Assembly (NCBI GenBank): GCA_007128075.1
Contig: SKYD01000031.1
Location: 1 to 12,239, forward strand
Source: Thiorhodovibrio sp.
GTDB taxonomy: Bacteria; Pseudomonadota; Gammaproteobacteria; Chromatiales; Chromatiaceae
Length of the DNA: 12,239 bases
Reading direction: 5' to 3'
Under the pieces are notes generated by a model. It was not told the DNA's origin. It saw only the letters and a program-made list of their open reading frames with translations, and made no database searches. The position numbers and the translations under genes were made by a program. Below, in pieces: positions 9,838-12,239 of the stretch (positions are counted from its first letter, which is position 1; each line of letters begins with the position of its first letter).

Positions 9838-12239
9838 ATGCAAGCTCAACCGTCTTCGACACAACATTTGCCATGGCTGATCGGTTTATCAGTGTTGTTG
9901 CTGTCTTTAAGCCTGATCGCCAGCCGCTGGATTTTTGTCCAATACCATGACGCGGCACAGCAAGAGCTGATTATTCAGGCCACCGAGGTGGCTAAATCGT
10001 TGACAGATCGCTCTGTCACCAAGCTCACCGCCGACAATAAAAGCCAATTTTTAATCCAAAATGCCGAGCTGCGCTCGAAGTTGATGCACTTTATCGCCCA
10101 TCGTGACAACTGTCGGCGCATTGTAGTGATCCACAAAAGCCAGCCTGAACAACTGATTCCGCTGATTGATTGCCGCATCGGTCATCTACTCGGCGAGGTC
10201 ACTGTCGATTCCCTGCACCCAACGCTGAAAGCACCGCTAAATACGCTTTTTGTCGACGCTACATCGCAAGTCAGTGACCTGATCAGTCAAGCCCCAGCGA
10301 CTTGGATGGCAGTCTTGGTGCCAATCATCGCCACCGATCAAGACACCCCAGAAGCAGCACTGCTCATCGAATTGTATGCCCAAGATTGGTATTTGCAATT
10401 GTTGCTGCCAGCACTGGTGCCCATTGGCATCACCTTGATTTTGTTGGCTGGTTTGATTTGGTTGATGCAAACCGCCCGCCAGCGCAATGATCAGCTCAAA
10501 CCCGTGCAACACCGTCTGATGCTGCCGTTGACCATCGGATTGTTGTTGCTGATCGGTGCCTTTGCGGCGGTCTCGCTCGATCAACAACGCCAGCATCTGG
10601 ATATCATTAGCCGCCAGCAGCTACATGATGCCTCCAGCAAACTCGCCCACGCGCTCGATGACCAAGGGCGGGCACTGAAAACGCTGTTGTCAATTTTGTA
10701 CGAGGATGAACAATTGCGGGCGGGGCTGGCATCGCGGAATCGCGATTGGCTCTATGCCGCCTTCATCGACACCTTTCATCAACTGTGCGCTGAATACGAA
10801 ATTACCCATCTGTATTTTCATCTGCCAGATCGCACCAACCTGGTGCGGCTGCACAAGCGTGCGCGTTATGGCGATGTCATTGACCGCCACACCTTGCTAG
10901 CGGCTGAGGCCAGCGGTGAGGCAGTGGCTGGGCTGGAACTTGGCCCCATCGGAACCCTGACCTTGCGTGCAGTGCAGCCGATCTTTGTCGCTGGTTATCT
11001 GATTGGCTATCTGGAGCTGGGCAAAGAGATCGAAGATGTGCTGATCAAAGTCCATCAAAATCCAGAAACTGAGCTGGCAGTGACCATTCGCAAAGCCTTA
11101 TTAGATCAGGAAGGCTGGGAGCAGGGGATGCGGATGCTGGGGCGCGACTTTGATTGGGACTCAACGCCGCACTGCGCTTTGGTGTACACTTCAGTGACGC
11201 CATTCCCCGAACAATTCCAACGCTGTTTAGACCTTGCTGACGAGGGGCTGCGCGATTCGACCGAGGTTGAGTTCAACGACAGAACCTGGCGTGTGCTCGC
11301 CAGCCCGTTGCCCGATGTCGCCGGCACCATCGTCGGGCGGCTGTTAATTGCTCACGATGTGTCTGAGCTGAAACGCCGTTTTCAGATGCAGGCGATCTTA
11401 ACTACCAGTGCGGCAGTGGTTTTGCTCTCGGCTTTGCTCGGCTTTTTGTTGATCTTACTTAAAAATACTGATCGCGGCATTCTCGCCCAGCAGGCGAATC
11501 TGCGCGAAAGCGAGGATCGCTTTGCCCAGTTGGCTGAATACAGCCGCACCATCACCTGGGAATCGGGTTGTGATGGGGTGTTTACCTATCTGAGTGCGGC
11601 GACGGAGCCGCTGCTTGGCTACACCCCAGAGGAGCTGCTTGGTCAGGCGCGAATGGTGGATCTGTTGCCATCTGAGCTGACTGCATCCATGAGTGAAAGC
11701 ATTAGAGCCTGTTTTGAGCGCCATCAGCCCTGCCATAATTTGGAGCATCCGCTGCTGACCAAGGCAGGCAATCTGTGCTGGCTGTTATCGAATGTCATTC
11801 CGCTATTTAATGACGATGGCACACATCTCGGCTATCGCGGCAGTGCCACCGACATCTCGGCGCGCCATGAGATCGAAGAGACGCTGCGGCGCACCAATTT
11901 AGAATTAGAAGATGCCACCGCACGCGCCAAAACGCTTGCCGCCGAGGCACAGAGCGCCAGCGCGGCGAAAAGTGAATTTTTAGCCAACATGAGCCATGAG
12001 ATCCGCACCCCGATGAATGGGGTGATTGGCATGAATTCACTGCTTTTAGAAACCGACCTTGACGACGAACAGCGCCACTATGCCGAGACGGTGCGCACCA
12101 GCAGCGAGTCGCTGATGACCATCATCAACGACATTCTTGATTTTTCCAAAATTGAGGCGGGGCGGCTAGAGATGGAAAGTATCAACTTTCGTCTCGATTC
12201 GCTGTTGGCAGATTTCACCGAATTGATGAGCTATCGGGC
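9838..12239 (+). CDS. Membrane sensor histidine kinase with two extracytoplasmic sensor regions (dCache_3-like) and PAS, cut by window edge
   Basis: The reading frame runs open for 800 codons to the window edge. Membrane segments lie at about residues 13-29, 185-210, 226-247 and 520-541. The first periplasmic region (30-184) is a helical and Cache-like module ending in WMAVLVPI...LLIELYAQDWY. The second (248-519) resembles the double sensory domain dCache_3: FHLPDRTNLVRLHKRARYGD (328-347), LELGPIGTLTLRAV (366-379) and GYLIGYLELGKEIE (386-399). In the cytoplasm there is a PAS domain (about 556-675), a short coiled coil (676-712), and a HisKA domain with the phospho-acceptor H720 in EFLANMSHEIRTPMNGVIGM (713-732). 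NDILDFSKIEAGRLEME follows. This HisKA type is usual in hybrid kinases, so HATPase and receiver domains are expected beyond the edge but not seen. The ATG at 9838 leads directly into the first membrane segment; its Shine-Dalgarno is weak. Confidence 0.9.
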   Translation, partial: MQAQPSSTQHLPWLIGLSVLLLSLSLIASRWIFVQYHDAAQQELIIQATEVAKSLTDRSVTKLTADNKSQFLIQNAELRSKLMHFIAHRDNCRRIVVIHKSQPEQLIPLIDCRIGHLLGEVTVDSLHPTLKAPLNTLFVDATSQVSDLISQAPATWMAVLVPIIATDQDTPEAALLIELYAQDWYLQLLLPALVPIGITLILLAGLIWLMQTARQRNDQLKPVQHRLMLPLTIGLLLLIGAFAAVSLDQQRQHLDIISRQQLHDASSKLAHALDDQGRALKTLLSILYEDEQLRAGLASRNRDWLYAAFIDTFHQLCAEYEITHLYFHLPDRTNLVRLHKRARYGDVIDRHTLLAAEASGEAVAGLELGPIGTLTLRAVQPIFVAGYLIGYLELGKEIEDVLIKVHQNPETELAVTIRKALLDQEGWEQGMRMLGRDFDWDSTPHCALVYTSVTPFPEQFQRCLDLADEGLRDSTEVEFNDRTWRVLASPLPDVAGTIVGRLLIAHDVSELKRRFQMQAILTTSAAVVLLSALLGFLLILLKNTDRGILAQQANLRESEDRFAQLAEYSRTITWESGCDGVFTYLSAATEPLLGYTPEELLGQARMVDLLPSELTASMSESIRACFERHQPCHNLEHPLLTKAGNLCWLLSNVIPLFNDDGTHLGYRGSATDISARHEIEETLRRTNLELEDATARAKTLAAEAQSASAAKSEFLANMSHEIRTPMNGVIGMNSLLLETDLDDEQRHYAETVRTSSESLMTIINDILDFSKIEAGRLEMESINFRLDSLLADFTELMSYR

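Noticed and set aside
1..12239. CRISPR array, tRNA, rRNA, transposase or phage genes
   Set aside because: No regularly spaced direct repeats, cloverleaf or rRNA segments, or transposase/integrase motifs were found on either strand.

Overview
The window is bacterial and fits a gammaproteobacterium (Gram-negative, diderm). It encodes an MCE/Mla-type envelope lipid-transport pair, a succinyl-CoA synthetase beta chain of the common SucC type, a large c-di-GMP turnover protein and a membrane hybrid-type sensor kinase. I cannot name a genus. There is no rRNA, tRNA, CRISPR array, transposase or phage structural gene. No gene-free stretch exceeds 300 bases; the five intergenic gaps are about 255, 126, 187, 186 and 133 bases.

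Layout. Positions 1-7070 are all on the minus strand, and 7257-12239 are on the plus strand. Reading leftward from the divergent point near 7.1-7.25 kb: (a) a 942-residue protein with an N-terminal RelE/ParE-like fold, an SF1 (UvrD/Rep-like) helicase core, an ankyrin segment and an unrecognised C-terminus; (b) a compact cluster of a rhodanese-like protein, an MlaF-type ABC ATPase and an MlaD/MCE-domain protein, with 3-base spacing and a 4-base overlap; (c) a DHH/DHHA1 phosphoesterase with a strong Shine-Dalgarno; (d) a 255-base gap carrying three related GC-rich palindromes; (e) the N-terminal half of sucC, cut by the window edge. Reading rightward: (f) a PAS-PAS-PAS-GGDEF-EAL protein with a degenerate GGDEF half and an intact-looking EAL half; (g) a sensor histidine kinase with four membrane segments and two extracytoplasmic sensing regions, the second resembling dCache_3, followed by PAS and HisKA, cut by the window edge.

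How the genes work together. Rhodanese, ATPase and MCE protein look like one transcription unit for lipid trafficking across the periplasm, but the expected MlaE-type permease is not in the window. The GGDEF-EAL protein and the sensor kinase are codirectional signalling genes and could share an input, though nothing in the sequence proves it. The helicase gene is visibly richer in A+T than its neighbours and has its own promoter candidate. It is the best candidate here for an acquired, poorly described system: a toxin-like fold fused directly to a DNA/RNA-translocating motor, with no separate antitoxin gene. Its function is not known from the sequence; a defence or stress role is inference only.
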